From contig NZ_VRMJ01000033.1 in NCBI RefSeq assembly GCF_009832745.1, positions 62,001 to 126,000 on the forward strand: a stretch of DNA of 64,000 nucleotides, in the 5' to 3' direction. Every line of letters starts with the position of its first letter. Within the stretch, counting starts at the first letter, position 1. Both the position numbers and the translations under genes were made by a program. Under the pieces are notes generated by a model that ran no database searches, had not been told where the DNA came from, and was given only the letters and a program-made list of their open reading frames with translations. This stretch comes from Polaribacter septentrionalilitoris. Its GTDB lineage: Bacteria > Bacteroidota > Bacteroidia > Flavobacteriales > Flavobacteriaceae. This document shows, piece by piece, positions 45,187 to 54,086 of the stretch.

Positions 45187-46992
45187 TTATTTAACTTTAT
45201 AATTATCTCGTAAGGTTCGTCTCATAATTTTATTAGATGCTGTTCTTGGCAACACATCAATCTTTAGCAAATCTGTAACTTTAAATAAAGGATTCAGTTC
45301 TGATTTTACAATTTTTTGTGCTGCCTTTAATCGATCTTCATCGTTATTTTGGTTTTTACTCTCCACATAAAACACCACTAATTTTGCAGGCCCTCCATCT
45401 TCTGGAGCTGCTGCAATGGCTGCAGATTCTAACACAAAATTTAATTGATTGATGGCTGCTTCTATTTGGGTGGCGCTAACTTTTATTCCGCCTAAATTCA
45501 TAGCATCGTCTACGCGTCCTAAAATTTTAAAATAACCGTTTTCTAATTGCCTCAACTCATCTCCATGTCTTCTTAAAACTTTTTGATGTTTAGGTGTATC
45601 ATCATAATATATTTTTTGATGATTTTTATTCAGCAATTCTGTTGAAAGCCCCATTATTGGCGGAATTAAAAACACTTCTCCTTTAGTGGTTTCCTGGTAA
45701 TTTTCATCTAACAATACAAAATCGCTACCTAAAGCTTTGGTAGAAAAAGTACTTGGTATATTTTCTTGCACAACTGTACTTGTTACGTAACCACCACCAA
45801 TTTCTGTACCTCCACAATACTCTATAACTGGTTTGTTGTTGGCTAAATGCATTAAATAGTTCATTTCTGTAGGGTTAGAAACCTCTCCTGTAGAACTATA
45901 ATTTTTAATTGCATTCCAATTAAATGGCTGCATACAACCTGAATTCTTCCAATGTTTTACAATACTTGGTATTACACCCAACATAGATACTTTTGTACTT
46001 TGAACAAATTCTCCAAAACCTGCACCTAAAGGCGCATCATAATACAAACCTATAGCTGCCTTATTAATTAAGGTTGCAAAAATTAACCAAGGCCCCATCA
46101 TCCAACCTAAGTTGGTAGGCCAACAAACTACATCATTTTCTTGTATATTTTGATGATAAAAGCCGTCTGAAGCTGACTTTATGGCTGTAGTATGATTCCA
46201 AGGAATTGCTTTAGGTTCTCCAGTTGTACCCGATGAAAAAAGAATGGTTATACAATCTTGTGGTGATTGTTTTACAGAGGTAAAATTGGTGTTTTCTGAT
46301 AGAAAATCATCCCAAAAAACATCTTGATTTCTTAATGAAACAGCTGTTTCTTTTTGCGTTTTTATAACAACTATTTTATGGGTATTAGCGGTTACAACTT
46401 TTTCATATAAAGGAAAAGTTTTACCAGCTCTCTCTAAAACATCTTGCGTAAAAACTACTTTTGGGTTTGTAATTTGTAACCGAACTTGAATTTCTTTTGG
46501 GGTAAAGCTATCTACAATTGTAGCTACTTTAATACCCGCTTTTATGGCAGCTAAATAAATAGCTACACACTCAACTGTCATTGGTAAATCTATTGCAATG
46601 GTATCACCTTTTTCTACTTGAATATTTTTAAAACTATTGGCAATTTTATTTACAAGATTTTCTAATTCTTTTTGTGTTACTTTTTGAACCTTTTTATTGG
46701 GTTTTTGAAATACAATTGCAGTAGCATTGTCTTTATTTTGAAAACAAGAATCTATGATGTTTAATTGAGCACCAAACAACCATTTTGCTTTGGTTACTCC
46801 ATCATCAATATTTAAAATTTGTTCAAATTTTTTATGTTGAATGATATTAAGATTCGCAACAGTTTCTTCCCAAAAAGTTTCTTTATGTGCAACAGACCAT
46901 TCCCATAAATCTTTATAGTTGGTAAATTGATGTTTTTTCATCAATGTATCAATATTTGAATTTAGAGTTTTTTTTGCTGTTGGTTGCCACAT
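45187..46992 (-). CDS. Acetyl/acetoacetyl-CoA synthetase-like AMP-forming ligase
   Basis: A 601-residue adenylate-forming enzyme that activates a carboxylate to its CoA ester. An N-terminal acetyl-CoA-synthetase-type segment (YKDLWEWSVAHKETFWE) precedes the AMP-binding core: P-loop ILFSSGTTGEPKAIPW, NLGWMMGPW, STGEVSNP, YCGGTEIGGGY, and the hinge GRVDDAMNLGGIKVSATQIE. The catalytic Lys is in ASNKIMRRTLR near the end. The length suits the acetoacetyl/short-chain branch; the substrate is not certain. Start ATG 46992. Confidence 0.85.
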   Translation of the reverse strand: MWQPTAKKTLNSNIDTLMKKHQFTNYKDLWEWSVAHKETFWEETVANLNIIQHKKFEQILNIDDGVTKAKWLFGAQLNIIDSCFQNKDNATAIVFQKPNKKVQKVTQKELENLVNKIANSFKNIQVEKGDTIAIDLPMTVECVAIYLAAIKAGIKVATIVDSFTPKEIQVRLQITNPKVVFTQDVLERAGKTFPLYEKVVTANTHKIVVIKTQKETAVSLRNQDVFWDDFLSENTNFTSVKQSPQDCITILFSSGTTGEPKAIPWNHTTAIKSASDGFYHQNIQENDVVCWPTNLGWMMGPWLIFATLINKAAIGLYYDAPLGAGFGEFVQSTKVSMLGVIPSIVKHWKNSGCMQPFNWNAIKNYSSTGEVSNPTEMNYLMHLANNKPVIEYCGGTEIGGGYVTSTVVQENIPSTFSTKALGSDFVLLDENYQETTKGEVFLIPPIMGLSTELLNKNHQKIYYDDTPKHQKVLRRHGDELRQLENGYFKILGRVDDAMNLGGIKVSATQIEAAINQLNFVLESAAIAAAPEDGGPAKLVVFYVESKNQNNDEDRLKAAQKIVKSELNPLFKVTDLLKIDVLPRTASNKIMRRTLRDNYKVK

Positions 46993-47004
46993 AAATGAGT
47001 TGTA

Positions 47005-49296
47005 TTAAAAATCTGTATCCTCTTCTATAATTTCTTTTTTCTCTTTACCTTTTTCGTCCTTATCATTATCTTTTTCATTACCACAATCTATATTTATGGT
47101 TAAAACTTCAGGCTTTTCAAAATCTTCTTGACTAATATTTAAGGTTTTGTCTGCATAACATTTTTTCATAAATAATGCCCATGTAGGTAAAGACATTGTT
47201 GCTCCTTGTCCTTTTGAGATTCCTGCAAAGTGTGTTGCTCTATCTTCACCACCAGTCCAAACTCCAGTTGCTAAATTGGGTACAATTCCCATAAACCAAC
47301 CATCAGATTGATTTTGAGTTGTACCTGTTTTTCCTGCAATAGGATTTGTAAATTTGTAAGGATAACCAGTTACATAACCAGGTTTTTCCCAAGGTAAACG
47401 CAATCGAACTCCAGAACCAGATTGGGTAACTCCTTTTAGTAAATCTAATACAACATAAGCAGATTCTTCACTTAAAACCTCTTTAGTTTTTGGGATAAAT
47501 TCTTGTAAAACAGTCCCGTTTTTATCTTCAATTCTTGTTAAAATCATTGGTTCTACTCGCAAACCTTTGTTAGCAAAGGTAGAATAAGCACTTACCATTT
47601 CGAATAATGACAAATCTACAGCTCCTAATGCAATTGAAGGATTTGCTTTAATTTCGCTTTTAATACCTGCAGATTTTGCCAAACGAACCACATTTTCTGG
47701 AGAAACCATGTCTACCAATCTTGCTGACATTGTATTTACAGAACCTGCTAAACCATCCTTTAAACTTAACATTCCTCCATATTTATCATCAGAGTTTTTA
47801 GGTGTCCATTCTTCAGGGATCCCATATTTTCCTTTTGGAATTGTATAAGGTGTGTTTGGATACTCATCGCAAGGAGACATTTTTAATTGATTAATAACAG
47901 TTGCATACACAAATGGTTTAAATGTAGAACCAACTTGTCTTTTTTGTTGTGCTACTGCATCATATTTAAAATGTTTGTTATTTACACCACCAACCCAAGC
48001 TTTTATGTGTCCAGATTGTGGCTCAATTGATAATAATCCTGAGCGTAAAAAATACTTATAATATTTGATAGAATCATAAGGAGACATCACAGTATCTTTA
48101 TCTCCTTTCCAAGAAAAAACACTCATTTTTGTCTTGGTTTTAAATATTTTATCAATTTCTTTTTCTGATTTTCCTGCAATTTTTAATCGTTTGTATCTAT
48201 CAGAATTTTTCTTTCCTCTGTTTATAATTGTATTAATTTCACTTTTATCTAAATCATAAAATGGAGCAGTTCTATTTCTACTTTGTTCCTTAAAAAAATA
48301 CTTTTGTAAATTAGACATGTGTTCTGTTACAGCTTCTTCTGCATATTGTTGCATTCTAGAATCTATAGTTACATAGATTTTTAATCCGTCTCTAAAAATA
48401 TTGTATTGTTCTCCATTTGGTTTTGGGTTTTCTTTTACCCATTTTCTCAATACTTTTTGCAAATGCGATCTAAAATAAGTTGCGTAACCATCACTGTGTC
48501 CTTCTCTATGAATATCTAAACCTAGATCTAATTGTTGTAATGAGTCTTTTTCTTTTAAAGTAATAAACTCACTACGATTCATTTGTTTTAACACCACGTT
48601 TCTTCGCTGTTTTACTCTTTCTGCTCTTCTTAAAGGATTGTAAAGTGATGAGTTTTTTAGCATCCCAACCAACATTGCAGATTCTTCTAAATCTAATTCT
48701 TTAGGCTCTTTACCAAAGTAAATTCTCGCTGCAGAACGAATACCAACTGCTTGGTTTAAAAAGTCGTACTTATTTAAGTACATGGTTAAGATTTCATTTT
48801 TGGTATACTGTCTTTCTAACTTTGTTGCAACTACCCATTCTTTTACTTTTTGTCCAATTCTTAAAAAAATATTTCTAGAAGCTCTACCAGTAAATAACAT
48901 TTTTGCCAATTGTTGTGTAATGGTACTTGCTCCACCACTTCCTGGTTTTAAAACTGCTCTAGCAGTACTATAAAAATCAATCCCAGAATGTTCATAAAAA
49001 CGTTCATCCTCAGTAGCTACTAAAGCTTGTACTATATTTTGGGGTAAGTCTTTATATTTTATTGGAGTTCTATTCTCAGTTGCATACTTTCCTAAAGTTT
49101 TACCATCTGAAGAGATTACTTCTGTTGCTAAGTTATTCTCAGGGTTCTCTAATTCTTCAAAAGTAGGAAGTGCTCCTAAAAACCCCCAAGAAGCAAATAA
49201 AAATAAAAGTATTAAAAATGAAAATCCACCTAAAACAGTCATCCAAAACCATTTGATGTATTTTTTAAAATCTGTTGTTGTTTTCTTTTTTGCCAT
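47005..49296 (-). CDS. Penicillin-binding protein 1A (glycosyltransferase/transpeptidase)
   Basis: A 763-residue class A PBP. One N-terminal membrane helix (about 17-37) is followed by the GT51 glycosyltransferase (ATEDERFYEHSG, 94-105, with the catalytic Glu; GGASTITQQLAKML) and the transpeptidase with S457-TF-K460, SVN and KTGT motifs. It polymerises and cross-links peptidoglycan. The C-terminus has an acidic/lysine tail (about 735-763). It follows gldH by one base, so the genes are coupled. Confidence 0.94.
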   Translation of the reverse strand: MAKKKTTTDFKKYIKWFWMTVLGGFSFLILLFLFASWGFLGALPTFEELENPENNLATEVISSDGKTLGKYATENRTPIKYKDLPQNIVQALVATEDERFYEHSGIDFYSTARAVLKPGSGGASTITQQLAKMLFTGRASRNIFLRIGQKVKEWVVATKLERQYTKNEILTMYLNKYDFLNQAVGIRSAARIYFGKEPKELDLEESAMLVGMLKNSSLYNPLRRAERVKQRRNVVLKQMNRSEFITLKEKDSLQQLDLGLDIHREGHSDGYATYFRSHLQKVLRKWVKENPKPNGEQYNIFRDGLKIYVTIDSRMQQYAEEAVTEHMSNLQKYFFKEQSRNRTAPFYDLDKSEINTIINRGKKNSDRYKRLKIAGKSEKEIDKIFKTKTKMSVFSWKGDKDTVMSPYDSIKYYKYFLRSGLLSIEPQSGHIKAWVGGVNNKHFKYDAVAQQKRQVGSTFKPFVYATVINQLKMSPCDEYPNTPYTIPKGKYGIPEEWTPKNSDDKYGGMLSLKDGLAGSVNTMSARLVDMVSPENVVRLAKSAGIKSEIKANPSIALGAVDLSLFEMVSAYSTFANKGLRVEPMILTRIEDKNGTVLQEFIPKTKEVLSEESAYVVLDLLKGVTQSGSGVRLRLPWEKPGYVTGYPYKFTNPIAGKTGTTQNQSDGWFMGIVPNLATGVWTGGEDRATHFAGISKGQGATMSLPTWALFMKKCYADKTLNISQEDFEKPEVLTINIDCGNEKDNDKDEKGKEKKEIIEEDTDF

Positions 49297-49297
49297 T

Positions 49298-49798
49298 TTA
49301 TTTTAAATTTTCAACACTAAAACCAACATCTTGAATTCCTTTTAAAAATTCTATCGGTTTGATTTCACCATTTTTACGCATTGCATGACGTACATTAAAT
49401 ATATATTTTCCAGAAAATGGAAACCTCTTTTTTTCTTTGTAAAATAATGTATTGTCTTTTATATCTGAAAAACCTGAACCTAAAAACTGACCTGTTTCGT
49501 CTGCCATTTCATATTGCAAAGTATCTACAATTACTGTTCCGTTTGGAAAATTTAATTCAGATATTAGATACAGATTACTAAACTCATAATCGTTATTATT
49601 TCTAATATTGATAAACAGATTTTTTTGGGAAATAGTATCTGTAACTTCAAACTCAAAAAAAACTTTTTCGTTGGCTTTCCAACCTTTTTTATCAACCGCT
49701 TGATACTGGTTAAAATCTGTTTTATCATCACAAGAAAACATCATAAAAAGAAATCCTATAACAATTGAAAACCTATTTCTTTTCAGAATTGTTGCCAT
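49298..49798 (-). CDS. gldH: Gliding-motility lipoprotein GldH
   Basis: A 166-residue lipoprotein, lipobox FMMFSC (Cys 23). It fits GldH of Flavobacteriia (WKANEKVFFEFEVTDT, NLYLISELNFPNGTVIVDTLQYEMAD, RFPFSGKYIFNVRHAMR). GldH is needed for gliding in Flavobacterium johnsoniae, though the protein is also found in non-gliders. Its start overlaps the end of the RicT-like gene by 26 bases. Confidence 0.9.
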   Translation of the reverse strand: MATILKRNRFSIVIGFLFMMFSCDDKTDFNQYQAVDKKGWKANEKVFFEFEVTDTISQKNLFINIRNNNDYEFSNLYLISELNFPNGTVIVDTLQYEMADETGQFLGSGFSDIKDNTLFYKEKKRFPFSGKYIFNVRHAMRKNGEIKPIEFLKGIQDVGFSVENLK

Positions 49799-51140
49799 TT
49801 TTTTTATTGTTAGTGTTTCGATTTCTGTTATTTCTTCTTGGTTTTGGTTTCTTTTTCACCTCTCCTTTTGGTGTATTTTGGTTTCCTTGAGGTTTTGGTT
49901 TCTGATTTTGATTCTTCTGCTGATTTGCTTGTGGTTTTCTTTTCTGATTCCGATTTTGTTGACGATTCTCTACAGTAGCACCAACTGGTTTTTTCTTTTT
50001 TCGATTTCTATTGTTTCTGTTTCGTTTGCTTTTCTTTGGTGCATCAAAACGTGTTAAACTATCTTGACCAACAGCATCCTCGAAATCAACTTTTTCTGGA
50101 ATCACCACATCAGACTCATACTCTTCTAACGTTTGTGATTTCTCATTATTTTTATTAAGTTCAATTATTTCTAAAACTTGATCTAGCGTTAATCGAAACC
50201 ACTTGAAACGTTCTTCTTTGTAGGTATACCAAAGGTGTTCTTTAAAGATATCCATCTTTACAAAAACAGCTTCTCCTTTTTCTGTTTTTAAAACCACATC
50301 TTGTTTTGGAAAAGATTTTAACGCATCTAAATACGTATCTAGTTCAAAGTTTAAACAACATTTTAACTTACCACATTGCCCTGCTAATTTTAGTGGATTT
50401 AATGATAATTGTTGATAACGTGCTGCAGATGTAGTTACTTTTCTAAAATCTGTTAACCAAGTAGAGCAACATAATTCTCTACCACAAGAACCTACACCAC
50501 CTAATCTAGAAGCTTCTTGCCTTGCACCTACTTGTTTCATTTCTACACGAATAGAAAATGCACTTGCCAAATCTCTAATTAACTGTCTAAAATCTACTCT
50601 TGCATCGGCTGTATAATAAAACGTTGCTTTATTTCCATCACCTTGATACTCTACATCAGACAATTTCATTTGCAAACCTAAACGCCCTAAAATTTCTCTT
50701 CCTCTACGTTGTGTTTCTTCTTCTCTAGCTCTGGCTTGTTGCCAAACATCGATATCTCTTTGACTTGCTTTTCTGTAGATTTTCTTAACATCTTCGTGGT
50801 CTTCAGTAATTTTGCGCTTTTTCATTTGCACTTTTACCAATTCACCAGCTAAGGAAACTGTACCAATATCATGCCCAGGATTTCCTTCTACAGCAACAAT
50901 ATCTCCCATAGTTATGGGTAGATTATCTGGATTTTTATAAAAATGTTTTCTTCCGTTTTTAAAGCGGACTTCAAAAATGTTAAATCGTTCTTGACCACTT
51001 GGTAATGTCATGTTAGACAACCAATCAAAAACGGCTAGTTTTTGACTACCACTTCCACAGGTTCCAGACCCACAATTACCATTACTTTTACAACCTCTTG
51101 GTACTCCATTTTCTGTTGTACCACAACTTCCACATGCCAT
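49773..51140 (-). CDS. ricT: RicT/PSP1-domain protein with Lys/Asn/Gln-rich tail
   Basis: A 455-residue protein. A Cys/Gly-rich start (MACGSCGTTENGVPRGCKSNGN) precedes the PSP1 domain; the core CGRELCCSTWL and CGKLKCCLNFE holds paired cysteines known in RicT (YaaT), a subunit of a [4Fe-4S] complex in Bacillus that affects RNA turnover and development. The last 90 or so residues are a low-complexity K/N/Q/R tail, typical of RNA binding. The function in Bacteroidota is not settled. The 214-base spacer before it has competing hairpins. Confidence 0.88.
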   Translation of the reverse strand: MACGSCGTTENGVPRGCKSNGNCGSGTCGSGSQKLAVFDWLSNMTLPSGQERFNIFEVRFKNGRKHFYKNPDNLPITMGDIVAVEGNPGHDIGTVSLAGELVKVQMKKRKITEDHEDVKKIYRKASQRDIDVWQQARAREEETQRRGREILGRLGLQMKLSDVEYQGDGNKATFYYTADARVDFRQLIRDLASAFSIRVEMKQVGARQEASRLGGVGSCGRELCCSTWLTDFRKVTTSAARYQQLSLNPLKLAGQCGKLKCCLNFELDTYLDALKSFPKQDVVLKTEKGEAVFVKMDIFKEHLWYTYKEERFKWFRLTLDQVLEIIELNKNNEKSQTLEEYESDVVIPEKVDFEDAVGQDSLTRFDAPKKSKRNRNNRNRKKKKPVGATVENRQQNRNQKRKPQANQQKNQNQKPKPQGNQNTPKGEVKKKPKPRRNNRNRNTNNKKNGNNSEKK

Positions 51141-51231
51141 ATATTTATAGACTTTAGTTGTTAGTCTCTAGCTATTAATTTGCCAAAAGAGCTACAATAA
51201 AGTTTTGTTTTAATTTGATTATTAAATAGTT

Positions 51232-51293
51232 GCAATAAAATTAACTTTTATTGCTTAATCAGTAAATATAAGAAATCTTACTGAGCAATAAAA
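51232..51293 (-). ncRNA. Competing hairpins before ricT (possible attenuator)
   Basis: GCAATAAAA (51232-51240), its complement TTTTATTGC (51246-51254) and a second GCAATAAAA (51285-51293) allow two exclusive structures. A short hairpin joins the first two; a longer one (also pairing TCAGTAA with TTACTGA) joins the last two. It lies about 90 bases upstream of the ricT ATG on the minus strand. No T run follows directly. Function is inference. Confidence 0.4.
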
Positions 51294-51354
51294 TTTAAAT
51301 TTTTGATAAAAAAAGACCCCTAATTTTAAGATTTTATCGAAAACCATTACGATT

Positions 51355-51585
51355 TTAAACCTGCTTCACCTCAATAATTTTAACAGGACATGCTTTTTTG
51401 GCTTCATTTGAACAATCGAAGATAGATTCATCAAAAGATTTTATGGTAAAAAAACCTTTTTTTTCTGTAGAATGTAGCAAGACAGATTTTCCGTCTTTTT
51501 TAGACATTTGAAACTGCTCTGGAGCCAATTCTACACAGTAATTGCAACCAATACATTTATTTCTTTGTAACGTAATAACAACCAT
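51355..51585 (-). CDS. [4Fe-4S] ferredoxin
   Basis: A 76-residue ferredoxin with a single cluster: C11-x2-C14-x2-C17 (CIGCNYC) and a distal Cys-Pro (KKACPVKII). It is an electron carrier. It starts inside the stop of the U32 peptidase-like gene (TAATG, one-base overlap), so translation is coupled to the TrhP-like protein. A partner role in tRNA hydroxylation is suggested by the E. coli system. Confidence 0.88.
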   Translation of the reverse strand: MVVITLQRNKCIGCNYCVELAPEQFQMSKKDGKSVLLHSTEKKGFFTIKSFDESIFDCSNEAKKACPVKIIEVKQV

Positions 51586-52832
51586 TAATTCTGCGCAAAT
51601 TCGGTTTTTACAATTTTATACAATTTGTCTGAACGCCTGATTTTAAAGTCTAACTTCATGGTAACTTCATCACCTTTTGTTGCTTTTTCTGATGGTTTAT
51701 CGTTCACAAACATTTCTTTTAATTCCATTTCTTGAGCGCCTGTAGTTGGACCAGTTATTAGAATTGTATCACCAATAGTTACATCATAGGCATCAATTTT
51801 AAACTGACCAATTTTGGCTTTGTCAAAATAATGCTCTCCTTTGCCTAAATAAACTTTCTTTTGGGTGGCATGAGAACCAGATTCTTTACTCCATTCACCT
51901 AATTTTTGTCCTAAATAATAGCCATTCCAAAAACCGCGATTGTATACTTTTTCTAACTCTTGCATCCAAGAAATTACTTTCTCTTTATCGTAAGTATCTG
52001 CAGCCAAACTATCAATGGCATCTCTGTAACATTTAATTACTTTTGCCACATATTCTGGAGCTCTACCTCTACCTTCAATTTTTAAAACCTTAATACCTGC
52101 ATCTGCAACTTTATCTAAAAAATCGATGGTACACAAGTCTTTTGGAGACATAATATATTCATTATCCAACTCCATTTCAAAACCGGTTTCTTGGTCGATT
52201 ACTGTATATTTTTTTCTACAATTTTGCTTACAAGCACCTCTATTTGCAGATGAATTTGAAGAATGCAAACTCATGTAACATTTTCCAGAAACTGCCATAC
52301 ATAGAGCTCCATGACCAAAAATTTCTACCTCTACCAATCGCCCAGAAGGTCCTTTTATTTGCTCTTTTTCTATTTGCGCTGTAATCTTTTTTACTTGACG
52401 TAAACTCAACTCTCTACTCAACACAATAGTATCTGCAAACAACGCATAAAACTTTACAGTTTCTATGTTTGTGATGTTGATTTGTGTAGAAATATGTACT
52501 TCCATTTGCTGTTCTCTAGCCATAGAAATTACAGCTTGATCCATAGCAATTACAGCAGTAATATTTGCTTCTTTTGCTCTTTTTATCAAGATTTTTACAA
52601 TAGATAAATCATGATCGTACACAATGGTGTTTAACGTTAAATAGGTACGCACATTTTTTGCAGCACATCTTTTAGAAATTTCTTCTAAATCATCTAAAGT
52701 AAAATTGATGGATGCTCTTGCACGCATATTTAGTTGCTCAACTCCAAAATAAACAGAATCGCAACCATTGTCTAAAGCAGCTTGCAGGCTTTCAAAGTTT
52801 CCTGCAGGTGCCATTAATTCAATTTTTTGCAT
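51585..52832 (-). CDS. U32-family tRNA hydroxylation protein (TrhP-like)
   Basis: A 415-residue member of peptidase family U32. It has the family signature EIFGHGALCMAVSGKCYMS followed by the Cys set ANRGACKQNCRKKYTV, which binds an Fe-S cluster in characterised relatives. E. coli TrhP (YegQ) makes 5-hydroxyuridine at tRNA position 34 without O2, from prephenate. The TrhO-like gene is five bases upstream, and a ferredoxin is overlapped downstream. The U32 family has other members (UbiU/V, RlhA, peptidases); the neighbours favour TrhP. Confidence 0.75.
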   Translation of the reverse strand: MQKIELMAPAGNFESLQAALDNGCDSVYFGVEQLNMRARASINFTLDDLEEISKRCAAKNVRTYLTLNTIVYDHDLSIVKILIKRAKEANITAVIAMDQAVISMAREQQMEVHISTQINITNIETVKFYALFADTIVLSRELSLRQVKKITAQIEKEQIKGPSGRLVEVEIFGHGALCMAVSGKCYMSLHSSNSSANRGACKQNCRKKYTVIDQETGFEMELDNEYIMSPKDLCTIDFLDKVADAGIKVLKIEGRGRAPEYVAKVIKCYRDAIDSLAADTYDKEKVISWMQELEKVYNRGFWNGYYLGQKLGEWSKESGSHATQKKVYLGKGEHYFDKAKIGQFKIDAYDVTIGDTILITGPTTGAQEMELKEMFVNDKPSEKATKGDEVTMKLDFKIRRSDKLYKIVKTEFAQN

Positions 52833-52837
52833 CTTTT

Positions 52838-53869
52838 TTATTTTTTGAATTTCAACTTTTCTGAACGTCCTTTCTTAAAAATTTGATTGCTATTTCCCTT
52901 TCCTTTTCTGAGTTCTTTTTGTTCCTCATAAGATAAATGAATAATTTCTTGGCAATCTGTAGAACAAGTATTTTCCATTTTTTCTGAACATTCATCACAT
53001 TGTATAAATAACAAATGACACGCTTCGTTAGCACAATTAGTATGTGTATCGCAAGATTTTCCGCATTGATGACAATTGGCAATCACATCGTCAGAAATTT
53101 TTTCTGCTCTTCTGTGATCAAACACAAAATTCTTACCAATAAATTTATTTTCTATACTTTCAGCATTTACTTGACGTGTGTATTCTATAATTCCGCCTTC
53201 TAACTGAAATACATTTTTAAAACCTTTATGTTTGTAGTATGCTGATGCTTTTTCGCAACGTATTCCGCCAGTACAATACATCAATAAATTTTTATCTTCT
53301 TTATGGTCTTTTAAATCTTCTTCGATAATATCTAAAGAATCTCTAAAAGTATCTACATCAGGAGTTACAGCACCATCAAAATGACCAATTTCACTTTCGT
53401 AATGGTTACGCATATCCACGCAAACTGTATCAGGGTTTGCCAACATTTTATTAAACTCTTTCGCGTTTAAATGCACACCTTTGTTGGTTACATCAAAAGT
53501 TTCATCATTCAAACCATCTGCCACAATTTTGTTTCTAACCTTTACTTTTAGTTTTAAGAATGATTTGTTATCATGTTCAATAGCAACATTTAAACGAATT
53601 CCTTCTAAAAAAGAAATGCTATCTAATTGTTTTTTTAAGGCCAAAAAGTTTTCAGATGGTACTGAAATTTGGGCGTTTATTCCTTCATAAGAAACATAGG
53701 TTCTTCCTAGAACATCTAAAACATTCCATTCTAAAAACAATTTATCTCTAAAGATTTGTGGATTTTTTATCTGATGGTATTGATAAAATGAAATTGTGAT
53801 GCGGTCTTTACCAGCCTCATCAATTAATGCAGCGCGTTCTTTGGCGCTTAACTTATTGTACAGTTGCAT
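52838..53869 (-). CDS. trhO: tRNA uridine(34) hydroxylase, rhodanese family
   Basis: A 343-residue protein. An N-terminal UPF0176-type domain (YNKLSAKERAALIDEAGKDRITISFYQYHQI) is followed by a rhodanese domain with the active Cys in LLMYCTGGIRCEKASAYY and FQLEGGIIEY. A Cys-rich C-terminus (CHQCGKSCDTHTN, CDECSEKMENTC) probably binds metal. TrhO (YceA) of E. coli hydroxylates U34 using O2. A -7 element (TACATTTG, 53908-53901) lies before the ATG. Confidence 0.88.
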   Translation of the reverse strand: MQLYNKLSAKERAALIDEAGKDRITISFYQYHQIKNPQIFRDKLFLEWNVLDVLGRTYVSYEGINAQISVPSENFLALKKQLDSISFLEGIRLNVAIEHDNKSFLKLKVKVRNKIVADGLNDETFDVTNKGVHLNAKEFNKMLANPDTVCVDMRNHYESEIGHFDGAVTPDVDTFRDSLDIIEEDLKDHKEDKNLLMYCTGGIRCEKASAYYKHKGFKNVFQLEGGIIEYTRQVNAESIENKFIGKNFVFDHRRAEKISDDVIANCHQCGKSCDTHTNCANEACHLLFIQCDECSEKMENTCSTDCQEIIHLSYEEQKELRKGKGNSNQIFKKGRSEKLKFKK

Positions 53870-53900
53870 GCTATACGAATTAGGTTAAACTTAAATTTTT

Positions 53901-53908
53901 GCAAATGT
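53901..53908 (-). promoter_or_regulatory. -7 promoter element of trhO-trhP-ferredoxin
   Basis: Minus-strand TACATTTG matches TAnnTTTG, 32 bases before the trhO ATG. The tight gene joins suggest one transcript. Confidence 0.5.
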
Positions 53909-54001
53909 AGCCATTTATTTAAAATGTCCATTCATTAAGTTTTAACAATCTCAAAATCAGGTTAAACATTACTACAACGTTTTCTTAAATAATTTCAAAA
54001 C

Positions 54002-54045
54002 CTAACTTTTATCATGTTTTTAGGAATCTTTCGTGGTTAAATTTG
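54002..54045 (+). promoter_or_regulatory. pflB promoter with degenerate Crp/Fnr-type box
   Basis: The -7 element TAAATTTG (54038-54045) gives a start near 54051 and a leader of about 36 bases. CTAACTTTTATCAT (54002-54015) is centred at 54008.5, again 36.5 bp from the -7 end; its inner positions read TAAC-N4-ATCA, half like the local regulon and half like the classical Fnr box. The site is weaker than the others. Confidence 0.5.
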
Positions 54046-54086
54046 TTATATAAATACAGAATACATAAAATTAAATACATAAAATC

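Noticed and set aside
49773..50050. Repetitive A/G-rich stretch as a DNA repeat
   Set aside because: It encodes the Lys/Asn/Gln-rich tail of the RicT/PSP1 protein and stays in frame to the stop.
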